DNA from: Salipiger pallidus
GTDB lineage: Bacteria > Pseudomonadota > Alphaproteobacteria > Rhodobacterales > Rhodobacteraceae
Length of the DNA: 64,000 nucleotides
Assembly (NCBI RefSeq): GCF_014643635.1
Contig: NZ_BMJV01000008.1
Span: forward strand, 62,001-126,000
Reading direction: 5' to 3'
Shown here: positions 18,457 to 28,129 of the stretch, in pieces
Position numbering within the stretch: the first letter of the stretch is position 1
Layout of the letters: each line of letters opens with the position of its first letter
Position numbers and translations under genes: made by a program
Notes under the pieces: model-generated
What the model was told of the DNA's origin: nothing
Database searches by the model: none
What the model saw: only the letters and a program-made list of their open reading frames with translations

Positions 18457-19329
18457 TCAGCGCAGGAAGCCGATGGAGAAGGTCGGGTTGATGCCTTCGC
18501 GGGCGATGTAGTCCACCAGCGCGGCCTCTTCGGGCTGCGTGGTCGTCTTTGTTTCTTCGGCGGCAAGGCCTCCGGTCACGAAGAGACAGTCGAGATCTTC
18601 GCCCATGGCGCCCTCGATGTCGGTCTTCGGGCCGTCCCCGATGGCAAGGATGCGCGGCGCGTCGAGGTCAGGCGCGACCTCCGCAAGGCGGCGGCGGGCC
18701 AGGTCGTAGATCGGCGGATGGGGCTTGCCGAAGTAGAGGCTTTCGCCCCCCATCTCGGTATAGAGTCTGGCCACCGCACCGGCGCACCATTCGCGCGCCT
18801 CGCCGCGGTCGACGATGATGTCAGGATTGGCACAGAGCAGCTTCAGGCCCTTCTGCTTGGCCAGCAGCAGTTGCGGGCGCAGCACCGACGGATCGGCCAG
18901 CGCATCGAAGGGGCCGGTGCAGACGATGCCGTTGGCCTCGTCGAGCGGCACGCGGGTGATCTGCGCCGGTGCGTCGATGAGCTTCATCGGTTCGAAGAAG
19001 GACAGCTCCGCGTCGGAGCCGATGAAGAAGATCCGGTCGCCCACGGCCCCTTCGAACATCGCGGCACGGGCGCTGTCGCCGGAGGTGGCGATGGTGTCCC
19101 ATGCGTCGTCCGGCACGCCGAAGTGGCCGAGCTGCTTGTAGACTTCGGCGCGAGCACGGGGGGAATTGGTGACAAGAACCACCACGCCGCCGCCTGCGCG
19201 GTAGTCCTGAAGCGCTTTCACCGCATCGGGAAAGGCGGTGACGCCGTTGTGCAGGCAGCCCCACAGGTCGACGAACAGCGCGTCGTAGTCCTGCGAAATG
19301 TCGGAAAGGTTGGAAATGATCCGGGTCAT
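18457..19329 (-). CDS. HAD-superfamily subfamily IIA phosphatase
   Basis: This 290-residue protein has the HAD IIA layout of the TIGR01459-like group. Motif I is FVDLWGCLHNG (nucleophile Asp; the second Asp of the usual DxD is Trp, as in this subgroup). VLVTNSPRARAEV is motif II, and FGKPHPPIYDLARRRL with LAIGDGPKTDIEGAMG forms motifs III and IV. The substrate is unknown; relatives include sugar- and pyridoxal-phosphate phosphatases. The start at the ATG at 19329 gives MTRIISNLSDISQDYDA. The aldose epimerase gene is close downstream of its promoter side on the same strand. Confidence 0.86.
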   Translation of the reverse strand: MTRIISNLSDISQDYDALFVDLWGCLHNGVTAFPDAVKALQDYRAGGGVVVLVTNSPRARAEVYKQLGHFGVPDDAWDTIATSGDSARAAMFEGAVGDRIFFIGSDAELSFFEPMKLIDAPAQITRVPLDEANGIVCTGPFDALADPSVLRPQLLLAKQKGLKLLCANPDIIVDRGEAREWCAGAVARLYTEMGGESLYFGKPHPPIYDLARRRLAEVAPDLDAPRILAIGDGPKTDIEGAMGEDLDCLFVTGGLAAEETKTTTQPEEAALVDYIAREGINPTFSIGFLR

Positions 19330-19391
19330 GATGGCCTCAGTTGGATGCGTTTGCCCCTTGATATGGGGCGCGCGTCCTCGGGGCCACCCCT

Positions 19392-20264
19392 TCAGGCCCG
19401 CCAGGTGACGGACCAGCTGAAGCGGGCTGCGGTGCCGGGGGCAAGCGTCAGGGTGCCGGGCCGGTCGGTGATCTGGTGGCCGGCGTCCTTGCGCGCGGCC
19501 ATGCCGTGCCACGGCTCCACACAGAGGAAGGGTGCGCCGGGCTTTTGCCACAGGGCGAGGTTGGGCAGGTTCTCGAAGGTGAACTGAAGGGCAGGGCCGG
19601 ATTTGGGGCCGTAGCGCAGGCCATTGCCCGCTCCTTCGGGGAAGATCATCGCATCGGCTTCGAACTGATCGTGCGAGAGCATCAGGTCTCCGTTCGTGAA
19701 GGGCGAGGGCAGGCGGCTGTCGGGCAGCAGGCCGTCCTCGATCCGGGCCAGCACAGGCTCGGCGCCATTGTCGAGCGTGATGGCATGGGGCTGGTCTGCG
19801 GCGCCGGGCAGGGGCCATGCGAAGGCCGGGTGGAAGCCGAGGCCGAAGGGCATGGGATCGGTGCCGGTGTTGGTGACCTTCGTGGTGACCGAAAGCGTGG
19901 CTCCGTCCAGCGCGTGGGTCTGGGCCAGTTCGAAGGCGAAGGGGTAGACGGCGCGGGTCGCCTCGCTGTCGCGCAGGATGTGGCGGCAGGAGGTGGCAGT
20001 GGTGCCCGCAAGCTCGAATGCGGTGCGGCGGGCAAAGCCGTGCTGCGCCATGGGAGCCGTAAAGTCCCCTATGGCGATGCGGTCCTCGGGGGCGCGTCCG
20101 ATGATGGGGAACAGCAGCGGAGACCGTCCTGTCCACCACTCGGCATCGCCGTTCCAGAGCAGTTCCGCGCCGTCGCCGGTCGTGAGGGTCTGCAGCTCGG
20201 CGCCCATGGGGGCGATGGTGGCGCTCAGGGCGTCGCTGGCGATGCGGACGGGGGAGGCGGTCAT
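19392..20264 (-). CDS. Aldose 1-epimerase family protein
   Basis: This 290-residue beta-sandwich mutarotase-like protein interconverts sugar anomers. It has LLFPIIGRAPEDRI and the FARRTAFEL region, the conserved FGLGFHPAFAWPLPG (catalytic His) and VEPWHGMAARKDAG near the C terminus. It belongs to the LacX/YeaD-like branch rather than classic GalM. The ATG at 20264 is preferred; the upstream open extension crosses the family B repeat and is not coding. It lies 62 bp upstream of the HAD gene on the same strand and may be cotranscribed with it. Confidence 0.86.
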   Translation of the reverse strand: MTASPVRIASDALSATIAPMGAELQTLTTGDGAELLWNGDAEWWTGRSPLLFPIIGRAPEDRIAIGDFTAPMAQHGFARRTAFELAGTTATSCRHILRDSEATRAVYPFAFELAQTHALDGATLSVTTKVTNTGTDPMPFGLGFHPAFAWPLPGAADQPHAITLDNGAEPVLARIEDGLLPDSRLPSPFTNGDLMLSHDQFEADAMIFPEGAGNGLRYGPKSGPALQFTFENLPNLALWQKPGAPFLCVEPWHGMAARKDAGHQITDRPGTLTLAPGTAARFSWSVTWRA

Positions 20265-20350
20265 GGGCGGTGCCTTTCTGCGGCTTTCGGGGGCGGTGGC
20301 GCAGAGGGCGCACGGATTGCCAGAGTGGGCGCCTTTGGCGCGGCCGGATT

Positions 20351-20375
20351 TTTCGTACTTGGAAAGAGAAGAAGG
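20351..20375 (+). repeat. Dispersed intergenic repeat, family B, copy 2
   Basis: TTTCGTACTTGG followed by AAAGAGAAGAAGG matches the left arm of the repeat at 8683 with two differences. Here there is no right arm. It sits just upstream of the aldose epimerase gene. Confidence 0.55.
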
Positions 20376-20420
20376 CCGGGGTGCCGCATGGGCCGGCGGT
20401 CCGGCGCGGTATGTCAACGG

Positions 20421-20449
20421 AAAAGGGGCGCCCGGTGGTAGGCGCCCCT
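20421..20449 (-). terminator. Intrinsic terminator of ppaC
   Basis: A perfect 9-bp stem (AGGGGCGCC / GGCGCCCCT) with an 8-nt loop ends in TTTT on the minus strand, 30 bp past the ppaC stop. Confidence 0.8.
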
Positions 20450-20478
20450 CTTGTTACAGTCGGTTCGGCGTTGCGCGA

Positions 20479-21399
20479 TCAGACCGCGAGGTTCGGGATG
20501 ATCTGCTTCTTGCGGCTCATGACGCCAGGCAGGACCACGGTGTCGCCCGAGACGGTCGCGCCGAAGCTCTTTTCCGCCACGCCCTTCACCAGCTCGTTCG
20601 GGACCAGCAGGGTGGCTTCTTCCTTGAGGATGTCCACCACGAAGAGCAGCACTTCGTCGACGCCGTCTTCGGCGGCCACGGTCTTGAAGGTCTCCATCAG
20701 GCTGTCCTTGCGGCCCAGCGGGATCTCGGGAGCGGTGGTTTCGAGGACAGAGACGCGGAACTTGGTGCCGCCGACTTCGTATTCCTTGCTGTCCATACGG
20801 ATGAGCTCGGCGTCCGAGAAGGCAGACACATCGGACTTGGCAGCGAACATCTCGGCGGCGAAATCGGTGATGTTCAGGCCCAGATCGGCGGCGAGGCTTT
20901 CGGCCACTGCCTTGTCATGGTCGGTGGTGGTGGGCGAGCGGAACTCGAGCGTGTCCGACAGGATGCAGGTCAGGGCAGCGCCCTTGATTTCCTTCGGCAT
21001 CTTGGCCGCGTCATCGCCCATGAGGTCGATCATGATGGTGGCGGTGCAGGCCAGCGGGCGCACGGTGATGTCGATGGGGCCCTTGGTTTCGAGCCCGCCA
21101 ACCAGCTTGTGGTGGTCGATGATGCCCTGGATGTCCGCCGCGTTGATCGAGGCGGGCAGTTCCGCGGGGTTGTTGGTGTCGACGATGACCACCGGCGCGC
21201 CCTCGGCCACGTCCGAAATGATCTGCGGCTTGTCGAGGCCCCAGTGGGTCAGCATGAAGGCTGCCTCCGTGTTGGGCTCGCCGAGCAGGGCGGGCTGGGC
21301 CGCGACGCCCTTTACCTCGTTGAGGTACCACGACCAGATGATCGGGCTGCCGGTGCTGTCGGTGTCAGGGGATTTGTGGCCGAAAACCAGAGTGGTCAT
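20479..21399 (-). CDS. ppaC: Manganese-dependent inorganic pyrophosphatase (family II)
   Basis: This 306-residue DHH-superfamily enzyme hydrolyses pyrophosphate. Metal-binding motifs are FGHKSPDTDSTGS at the N terminus, VIVDTNNPAEL, IIDHHKLVGG (DHH) and ILSDTLEFRSPT, and the C-terminal substrate-binding SRKKQIIPNL motif is intact. Family II enzymes are less common in alphaproteobacteria than family I, but occur in marine Rhodobacterales. It is monocistronic. Confidence 0.95.
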   Translation of the reverse strand: MTTLVFGHKSPDTDSTGSPIIWSWYLNEVKGVAAQPALLGEPNTEAAFMLTHWGLDKPQIISDVAEGAPVVIVDTNNPAELPASINAADIQGIIDHHKLVGGLETKGPIDITVRPLACTATIMIDLMGDDAAKMPKEIKGAALTCILSDTLEFRSPTTTDHDKAVAESLAADLGLNITDFAAEMFAAKSDVSAFSDAELIRMDSKEYEVGGTKFRVSVLETTAPEIPLGRKDSLMETFKTVAAEDGVDEVLLFVVDILKEEATLLVPNELVKGVAEKSFGATVSGDTVVLPGVMSRKKQIIPNLAV

Positions 21400-21577
21400 A
21401 TCAGGAAAACTCCTAAGGCTGCGTGATGCAATTCGCAGGCGTTCTAGCCCTGCGGGATTGCCTTGTCACCCCATGAAGCAAGGTGCAACGGGCGGCTTGC
21501 GCGAGCGTTTCCGGTGCGGGAATGGAACATGCGCCGGGTGGAATGCGTTTGCAGGCCACACAGGAGGATATGATCGA

Positions 21578-21775
21578 ATGACCACGCAGACGAGCAACCC
21601 CGCACAGATCGACGCCGCCCTCGATGTGCCCCCCGACCCTCGCGAGCCGATGACCGCCGTTCAGCAAGAGCGCCTGCGCGAACTGTCCGAGCGTGCTGGC
21701 GAAGAGACTGTCACCGATCTTACGGTGCAGGAGGCCGCGCAACGGATCGAGCTGCTTGAGGCGGTCGTCTACTGA
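21578..21775 (+). CDS. DUF3072 family small protein
   Basis: A 65-residue acidic protein with the DUF3072 pattern in its C-terminal half: PREPMTAVQQERLRELSERAGEE, then LTVQEAAQRIELLEAVV. The AGGAGG at 21562-21567 favours the ATG at 21578. A closer ATG at 21570 would encode only Met-Ile-Glu before a TGA that overlaps the real start, a possible translational quirk. The function is unknown. Confidence 0.8.
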   Translation: MTTQTSNPAQIDAALDVPPDPREPMTAVQQERLRELSERAGEETVTDLTVQEAAQRIELLEAVVY

Positions 21776-21837
21776 GCCTCTGCCGCCTTTTCCGTTTACG
21801 GCTTGTTGCCCAGCTGCTATCTCGCTCTCAGCAGATT

Positions 21838-21851
21838 GTTCAGTATTGAAC
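21838..21851. promoter_or_regulatory. GTTCA-N4-TGAAC inverted repeat before the malic enzyme gene
   Basis: Five-base arms with a 4-bp spacer lie 24 bp before the ATG, next to TAATTT. It is possibly an operator overlapping the promoter. The regulator is unknown and the arms are short enough to be chance. Confidence 0.35.
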
Positions 21852-21874
21852 TAATTTCATAGGCGAGGTTGGAC

Positions 21875-24154
21875 ATGTCGGATACCACACAGGAAAGCCT
21901 GCGCCAGGCGGCGCTTTTTTACCACGAGAATCCCAAGCCGGGGAAGCTCGAGATCAGGGCGACCAAGCCTCTGGCGAACGGGCGTGACCTGAGCCGCGCC
22001 TATTCGCCGGGCGTTGCCGAAGCCTGCCTCGAGATCAAGGCCGACCCCACCAATGCCGCCCGCTATACCTCGCGCGGGAACCTCGTGGCGGTGGTGTCCA
22101 ACGGCAGTGCCGTGCTTGGTCTTGGCAATATCGGCCCGCTCGCGTCGAAGCCTGTGATGGAGGGCAAGGCCGTCCTCTTCAAGAAGTTCGCTAATATCGA
22201 CTGTTTCGACATCGAGCTTGATCAGTCCGATCCCGAGAAGCTGGCCGAGATCGTCTGCGCCATGGAGCCGACCTTCGGTGCCATCAATCTCGAGGACATC
22301 AAGGCCCCCGACTGCTTTATCGTCGAAAAGATCTGCCGCGAGCGGATGAACATTCCCGTCTTCCACGATGACCAGCATGGCACCGCGATCGTGGTCGGCG
22401 CTGCCGCGACCAACGCCCTGCAGATCGCCGGCAAGGCGTTCGAGGACATCAAGATCGTGTCCACCGGCGGCGGCGCGGCGGGCATCGCCTGCCTCAACAT
22501 GCTGGTGAAGCTTGGGGTCAAGCGCGAGAACATCTGGCTGTGCGACATTCATGGGCTGGTCTACGAAGGCCGGGCCGAGGACATGAACACGCAGAAGGCC
22601 TGCTTTGCCCAGGCAACGGACAAACGGACGCTTGATGACGTGGTCGACGGGGCGGACATGTTCCTTGGCCTGTCGGGTCCGGGCGTGCTCAAGCCCGAGC
22701 AGGTGGCGCGGATGGCGGAGGCGCCGATCATCTTCGCGCTCGCCAACCCCAACCCCGAGATCATGCCCGAGGAGGTGCGCAAGGTCGCGCCGGATGCGAT
22801 CATGGCGACGGGCCGGTCGGATTACCCCAACCAGGTCAACAACGTCCTGTGCTTCCCGTTCATCTTCCGCGGCGCGCTCGATGTCGGCGCGACCGAGATC
22901 AACGACGAAATGGCGGTGGCCTGCGTCGAGGGTATCGCGGCCCTTGCCCGCGCCACAACCAGCGCCGAGGCCGCCGCGGCATACCATGGCGAACAGCTGA
23001 CCTTCGGGCGTGACTACCTGATCCCGAAGCCGTTCGATCCACGTCTGTCCTCCATCGTGTCCTCGGCGGTTGCCAAGGCGGCGATGGATAGCGGGGTGGC
23101 CGAGCGTCCGCTCGAGGATCTCAAGGCCTACAAAGAGCGCCTGAACCAGAGCGTCTTCAAATCCGCCCTGCTGATGCGCCCGGTCTTCGATGCCGCGCGC
23201 ACCGCGTCGCGCAAGATCGTTTTCGCCGAAGGCGAGGACGAGCGCGTGCTGCGCACCGCTCAGGCCATCCTTGAGGAAACCACCGAGCAGCCGATTCTCA
23301 TTGGCCGTCCTGACGTGCTGGAGATGCGCTGCGAGCGGCTGGGCCTCGAGATCCGGCCAGGGCGCGATTTCCATATCGTCAACCCGCAGGACGATCCGCG
23401 CTACCGCGATTACTGGGAAACCTACCACCGGCTGATGGCGCGCCAGGGCGTGACGCCGGATCTGGCGCGGGCCATCCTGCGCACCAACACCACCGCGATT
23501 GCCGCCATCATGGTGCAGCGCGGCGAGGCCGACAGTATGATTTGCGGCACCTTCGGCGAATACCGCTGGCACCTGAACTACATCACCCAGGTGCTGGGCG
23601 GAAACGGCGCCGACCCGCAGGGCGCGCTGTCGCTGATGATCCTTGAGGACGGGCCACTGTTCCTAGCGGACACGCAGGTCTGGACAGAACCCACGCCCGA
23701 GCAGATTGCCGCCAGCGCCATCGGCGCGGCCCGCCACGTGCGGCGCTTCGGCCTTGTGCCGCGGGTGGCGCTGTGCTCGCGCTCGCAGTTCGGCAACCAG
23801 GCGGACGGCACCGGCCCGCGCATGCGCGCCGCGCTCGAGATCCTCGACCGCGAACCGCGCGATTTCGTCTACGAGGGCGAGATGCACGTGGACACCGCAC
23901 TCGACCCCGATCTGCGCGGGCGGTTGATGCCCGACAACCGGCTTGATGGTCCGGCGAACGTGCTGATCTTCGCACAGGCGGATGCGGCATCCGGGGTGCG
24001 CAACATCCTGCGTCTCAAGGCGGACGCGCTTGAAGTGGGGCCGGTGCTCATGGGGCTCGGCAACCGGGCGCATATCGTGACGCCGTCGATCACCTCACGC
24101 GGGCTGCTGAACATGGCAGCCATCGCAGGTACGCCGGTGGCCAGCTACAGCTGA
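21875..24154 (+). CDS. maeB: NADP-dependent malic enzyme with C-terminal phosphotransacetylase-like domain
   Basis: This 759-residue protein decarboxylates malate to pyruvate. The N-terminal ~430 residues are the malic enzyme: [30 protein letters not shown], the nucleotide-binding [16 protein letters not shown] and [19 protein letters not shown]. The C-terminal ~320 residues resemble phosphate acetyltransferase ([19 protein letters not shown]), which in MaeB-type enzymes is regulatory rather than catalytic. The ATG at 21875 follows AGGCGAGG. It supplies NADPH and pyruvate for C4-acid and C2 metabolism, consistent with the downstream propionyl-CoA synthetase gene. Confidence 0.94.
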   Translation: MSDTTQESLRQAALFYHENPKPGKLEIRATKPLANGRDLSRAYSPGVAEACLEIKADPTNAARYTSRGNLVAVVSNGSAVLGLGNIGPLASKPVMEGKAVLFKKFANIDCFDIELDQSDPEKLAEIVCAMEPTFGAINLEDIKAPDCFIVEKICRERMNIPVFHDDQHGTAIVVGAAATNALQIAGKAFEDIKIVSTGGGAAGIACLNMLVKLGVKRENIWLCDIHGLVYEGRAEDMNTQKACFAQATDKRTLDDVVDGADMFLGLSGPGVLKPEQVARMAEAPIIFALANPNPEIMPEEVRKVAPDAIMATGRSDYPNQVNNVLCFPFIFRGALDVGATEINDEMAVACVEGIAALARATTSAEAAAAYHGEQLTFGRDYLIPKPFDPRLSSIVSSAVAKAAMDSGVAERPLEDLKAYKERLNQSVFKSALLMRPVFDAARTASRKIVFAEGEDERVLRTAQAILEETTEQPILIGRPDVLEMRCERLGLEIRPGRDFHIVNPQDDPRYRDYWETYHRLMARQGVTPDLARAILRTNTTAIAAIMVQRGEADSMICGTFGEYRWHLNYITQVLGGNGADPQGALSLMILEDGPLFLADTQVWTEPTPEQIAASAIGAARHVRRFGLVPRVALCSRSQFGNQADGTGPRMRAALEILDREPRDFVYEGEMHVDTALDPDLRGRLMPDNRLDGPANVLIFAQADAASGVRNILRLKADALEVGPVLMGLGNRAHIVTPSITSRGLLNMAAIAGTPVASYS

Positions 24155-24665
24155 TATGGCCGTGGCGGGGCGGCCGTTACGGTCGCCCTCGCTGCCGCGT
24201 GAGCGCGGCGTATGCAGGGTGCTGTCCGGACCTGCGCCATGGGGTAACCGGCGGGCAGAGGGGCTGCTGTGGGCTGGGCAATTGGCCCGCGGGAGGTCGT
24301 GGCCAACCCGGGGCTGACGGTGATATCTGCTGAACGCGCTTGCGCGGAAAGCGATCCCGTCCGGCACTGCGGCAACCTGCATCGGCCCCCCGGCCCGGGG
24401 CCAATGTGAACCACAGAATGCTTCCCGAAGGCGCGCGACTCAGGCCCGCCAAACCGCATGTTGCAAAGTTTGCCACTTTGCAAATCATGGATTTCTTCGC
24501 ATATTTCAGGGAAAATTTGGATGGTTTGCAAAAATTTGCAAGCCTTCGGGGGCCCGTTTTCGCAAACATCCGCGATATTCTGCCCTGCCATACGGTAACA
24601 TGCTTGCCCGCTTGGGGCGTGCTGCCACATAGTTTTTCCCAAGAGCGAGAGGAGGAGCTTGTCTC
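24155..24665. other. Long regulatory region upstream of prpE
   Basis: No gene is supported on either strand. The left 290 bp are GC-rich and featureless. From 24455 the sequence becomes AT-rich and contains repeated TTTGCAAA-like octamers, listed separately. The prpE Shine-Dalgarno is AGAGGAGGAG at about 24648. Confidence 0.6.
24461..24542. promoter_or_regulatory. Cluster of TTTGCAAA-type half-sites upstream of prpE
   Basis: Octamers related to TTTGCAAA occur at 24461 (TTGCAAA), 24469 (TTTGCCA), 24477-24484 (exact), 24525-24532 (exact) and 24535-24542 (TTTGCAAG). Paired TTTGCAAA repeats are, from memory, the binding motif of short-chain acyl-CoA regulators (PccR of Rhodobacter sphaeroides, RamB). 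The placement before a propionyl-CoA synthetase gene fits that role. Spacing differs between the pairs (8 and 10 bp start to start). Confidence 0.65.
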
Positions 24666-26567
24666 ATGGGTTACAAGGATGTCTACGCCGCGTGGAAATC
24701 GGATCCCGAAGCCTTCTGGATGGAGGCCGCCGGGGCGATCGACTGGGTCGAGAAACCGTCAAAGGCGCTCTTCGACAAGGGCGGCGACATGTACGAATGG
24801 TTCTCGGACGGCATGGTCAACACCTGCTGGAACGCGGTGGATCGCCATGTCGAGGCGGGCCGGGGCGACGAGATCGCCATCATGCACGAAAGCCCGATCA
24901 CCCACGCCACCAAGGGCCTGACCTACAGCGAACTGCGCGACCGAGTGGCAAGCCTTGCCGGCGCGCTGAAGATGCGCGGCGTGGAAAAGGGCGACCGCGT
25001 CATCATCTATATGCCGATGATCCCCGAGGCGCTCGAGGCGATGCTGGCCTGCGCCCGCATCGGCGCGGTGCATTCCGTGGTCTTCGGTGGCTTCGCGGCA
25101 AGCGAGCTGGCGGTGCGCATCGACGATTGCACCCCCAAGGCGATCATCGCGTCCAGTTGCGGGCTCGAGCCGGGGCGCGTGGTGCATTACAAGCCGCTGC
25201 TTGACGAGGCCATCGAGATCGCCAGCCACAAGCCCGAGTTCTGCGTCATATTCCAGCGCGAGCAGGAGGTCGCCAAGCTGATCGAGGGCCGCGATTTCAG
25301 CTGGCACGGCTTCCAGTATGGCGTGAAGCCTGCCGAGTGTGTTCCGGTCGAGGGCAACCACCCCTGCTATATCCTCTATACCTCCGGCACCACGGGCCAG
25401 CCCAAAGGAGTCGTTCGCTCGACGGCGGGGCATCTCGTGGCGCTGCAGTGGACGATGAAGAACATCTACAACATCGAGGCGGGCGACCGTTTCTGGGCCG
25501 CCTCGGACGTGGGCTGGGTCGTGGGCCACAGTTACATCTGCTACGGCCCACTGCTGGCGGGCGCGCAGACCATCGTCTTCGAAGGCAAGCCCATCGGCAC
25601 GCCCCACGCGGGCGTCTTCTGGCGCATCATCCAGAACCACAGGGTGAAATCCTTCTTCACCGCGCCCACCGCCCTGCGTGCCATCCGCCGTGCCGATCCG
25701 GACGGCGAATGGATCCGCCGTTACAAGCTGCACGACCTTCAGGCGCTGTTCCTTGCCGGTGAGCGGGCCGATCCTAGCACCATCGAATGGGCGCAGAAGC
25801 ACCTCGGCGTGCCGGTCATCGACCACTGGTGGCAGACCGAAACCGGCTGGGGGATCGCTGCCAACCCGCTGGGGGTCGAAGAGCTTCCCGTGAAACTCGG
25901 CTCGCCCTCGGTTCCGATGCCGGGCTACGACGTGCAGATCCTCGACGAGGCAGGCCACGAGGTCCCCCCGGGCGAACTTGGCGCCATCGCCATCAAGCTG
26001 CCGCTGCCGCCGGGCACGCTGCAGACGCTGTGGCAGGCCGAGGACCGGTTCCGCAAATCCTACCTCACTCAGTTCCCCGGCTATTACGAGACGGGCGATG
26101 CCGGGATGAAGGACGAGGACGGCTATCTCTATATCATGTCGCGCACCGATGACGTCATCAACGTGGCAGGTCACCGCCTGTCCACCGGCGCCATGGAAGA
26201 GGTGCTGGCCTCGCATCCCGACGTGGCCGAATGCGCTGTGATCGGCGTGACGGACGAGCTCAAGGGCCAGCTGCCGCTGGGGTTCATCTGCCTCAGCTCT
26301 GGTGTGGATCGCGAGCATGCGGAAGTGGTGCGCGAATGCGTCAAGCTGGTGCGTGACAAGATCGGCCCGGTGGCCGCCTTCAAGCTCTGCACTGTGGTGG
26401 ACCGCCTGCCCAAGACGCGCTCGGGCAAGATCCTGCGCGCCACCATGGTCAAGATTGCCGATGGTGAAACCTTCAAGATGCCCGCCACCATCGACGACCC
26501 GGCCATCCTTGACGAGATCCGCACGGCGCTCGAAGGGCTTGGTTATGCGTCCAAGGTCCCAGCCTGA
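24666..26567 (+). CDS. prpE: Propionyl-CoA synthetase (propionate-CoA ligase)
   Basis: This 633-residue acyl-CoA synthetase of the ANL superfamily activates propionate with ATP and CoA. The motifs are the P-loop YTSGTTGQPKGVVRST (about residues 239-254), DHWWQTETGWGIA, YYETGDAGMKDEDGYLYIMSRTDDVINVAGHRLS, and the catalytic lysine in PKTRSGKILRATM. The WWQTETG and GVVRST forms separate it from acetyl-CoA synthetase and match PrpE. The half-sites upstream support control by propionyl-CoA status. The gene is monocistronic. Confidence 0.92.
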   Translation: MGYKDVYAAWKSDPEAFWMEAAGAIDWVEKPSKALFDKGGDMYEWFSDGMVNTCWNAVDRHVEAGRGDEIAIMHESPITHATKGLTYSELRDRVASLAGALKMRGVEKGDRVIIYMPMIPEALEAMLACARIGAVHSVVFGGFAASELAVRIDDCTPKAIIASSCGLEPGRVVHYKPLLDEAIEIASHKPEFCVIFQREQEVAKLIEGRDFSWHGFQYGVKPAECVPVEGNHPCYILYTSGTTGQPKGVVRSTAGHLVALQWTMKNIYNIEAGDRFWAASDVGWVVGHSYICYGPLLAGAQTIVFEGKPIGTPHAGVFWRIIQNHRVKSFFTAPTALRAIRRADPDGEWIRRYKLHDLQALFLAGERADPSTIEWAQKHLGVPVIDHWWQTETGWGIAANPLGVEELPVKLGSPSVPMPGYDVQILDEAGHEVPPGELGAIAIKLPLPPGTLQTLWQAEDRFRKSYLTQFPGYYETGDAGMKDEDGYLYIMSRTDDVINVAGHRLSTGAMEEVLASHPDVAECAVIGVTDELKGQLPLGFICLSSGVDREHAEVVRECVKLVRDKIGPVAAFKLCTVVDRLPKTRSGKILRATMVKIADGETFKMPATIDDPAILDEIRTALEGLGYASKVPA

Positions 26568-26952
26568 CCAGACCGGACGTGCCGTCCCGTGCGGGGCGGC
26601 ACATTGAATCTCTCAACGCGTCATGCCGGGCGGAAGGTGACGAAAGGGGCAGCGCCGAGAAGCAGCTCGATAGCCGCCGCGGCAGTGCTTCAGGCCCTGC
26701 AAACAGCTGAACCTCGGTCTGACGATCCTGTCGGCCGGGCACACGCCATCTCTGACTGCAGCGGCTTTCGGTCTCCAAGGGGCGGCACTGCCGGGAAAGT
26801 GCTGAGAACCTGCGGATCGCAACTGCCCGATGCCTGAGGCTGACACTCGCAGCGATCACCGCGATGAACACGATCAGGCGTGTCTCCGACATGCTCAACG
26901 GTTTCAGGGTGCTGCGAAAATCCGTTAAAGACTAGTGGCTTAACCGAGATTG
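26568..26952. other. Noncoding stretch between prpE and tRNA-Thr
   Basis: I see no gene, repeat or clear terminator in this 385-bp stretch. Overlapping open frames have no consistent codon bias. Confidence 0.4.
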
Positions 26953-27028
26953 TGGTGCCCCCAGAGAGACTCGAACTCCCGACATCTTGATTACAAATCA
27001 AGCGCTCTACCAGCTGAGCTATAGGGGC
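26953..27028 (-). tRNA. tRNA-Thr (anticodon TGT)
   Basis: On the minus strand the 76-nt sequence folds as a full cloverleaf. The acceptor stem is GCCCCTA / TGGGGGC (one wobble), the D loop is AGCTCAGCTGGTAGAGC, the anticodon arm is CTTGA-TTTGTAA-TCAAG with anticodon TGT, the T arm contains GTTCGAGTC, and the discriminator A is followed by an encoded CCA. Confidence 0.97.
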
Positions 27029-27472
27029 GGTGCGATTTGTCGTTTAGCCGATCCGTTTAGGCTGCGCAATGCGCCAGCGCGCCCTGACGGTTCAAAACCT
27101 GCTTAAATCTGACAAGAAGTGATCTGAAATCGAACCCGCACTGGCATGGGACGGTGCTCCCCCTGTTAATCTCTTTGAGAATACGCCGGGGGGGCTGAAG
27201 GCAGGGGCAGCGTCGCCTCCCGCCTCTTAGACCTGTGCAACGTCTGGCCAGCGGGGGTGCGCCGCGCCGCTGGCACCGCAAGGGGGACGCACCGCAGAGA
27301 TCGGCACAAATGGCCCCGGTTCACCTTGTCACACGCGGGGCTGGCCCGACCTTTGCAGGGGCCGCCTCCGCAGACGCCACCTGCCGCGCCTCCTGGGCCG
27401 GAGATGTCTCACGGGCAGGTCCATGCCACGGAAGGTTGATAGCGTTAGCGGCTGCTGCTAGGCATCACGTCG
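27029..27472. other. Noncoding stretch between tRNA-Thr and the kinase gene
   Basis: This 444-bp stretch holds the promoters of the divergent tRNA and kinase genes, but no convincing -35/-10 pair, repeat or RNA fold that I can name. Confidence 0.4.
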
Positions 27473-28129
27473 ATGACAGCGCGGATTGACATAGATGGGC
27501 TGGTGGATCGGCTTCTGGCACTCGCCGGTGGCCCAAGCCGCGCATTCGTTGCCATCGTCGGCGCGCCAGGGGCAGGAAAGAGCACACTCACCGATGCCCT
27601 CCACGCCGCGGTCGAGGCCGTGTCTCCCGGGAGGGCCGCGATCCTGCCCATGGATGGCTTTCACTACGATGATGGCCTGCTGGACGGCAGGGGCTGGTTG
27701 AAACGCAAGGGTGCACCCCATACCTTCGATTCAGACGGGCTTGCCGCCACGCTTGACCGGCTTGCTCCGGCGGACCGCCCCGTGGCCGTTCCGGTGTTCG
27801 ACCGCACCCTCGAGATCAGCCGCGCCGCGGCACGCATCATAGAGCCGTCCGCGAGAGTGATCCTGGTGGAGGGGAATTACCTTCTGCTGGACGACCCGGC
27901 ATGGATGCCGCTGCGGGCGAGGTTCGATCTCAGCGTCATGCTGGACGTGCCGCTCGAAATCCTTCGCGCTCGGCTCGAAACCCGCTGGGCCCACCTTCCC
28001 GCGGCAATGGCCCGTGCCAAGGTCGAGGAGAACGATCTGCCCAACGCCCGCCTGGTCCTCGAGGGGAGCGGCCCTGCTGACCTGACACTTGATACCCTTT
28101 CACCCAAGACCACAGGAAACCAGACATGA
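27473..28129 (+). CDS. Uridine-kinase-like P-loop kinase (nucleoside/fructose kinase-like)
   Basis: A 218-residue P-loop kinase. Walker A is GAPGAGKST at residues 30-38, followed by [28 protein letters not shown], a signature of the PRK09270-type relatives of uridine kinase and pantothenate kinase, and [16 protein letters not shown]. The substrate is not certain; relatives near sugar transporters act in fructose or nucleoside metabolism. Its TGA overlaps the ATG of transaldolase by 4 bp, so the two are translationally coupled, which favours a sugar-phosphate role. Confidence 0.82.
   Translation: MTARIDIDGLVDRLLALAGGPSRAFVAIVGAPGAGKSTLTDALHAAVEAVSPGRAAILPMDGFHYDDGLLDGRGWLKRKGAPHTFDSDGLAATLDRLAPADRPVAVPVFDRTLEISRAAARIIEPSARVILVEGNYLLLDDPAWMPLRARFDLSVMLDVPLEILRARLETRWAHLPAAMARAKVEENDLPNARLVLEGSGPADLTLDTLSPKTTGNQT

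Noticed and set aside
24177-24642. Leftward open frames opposite the prpE upstream region
   Set aside because: They cover the TTTGCAAA sites, have no start signal and no recognisable protein sequence.
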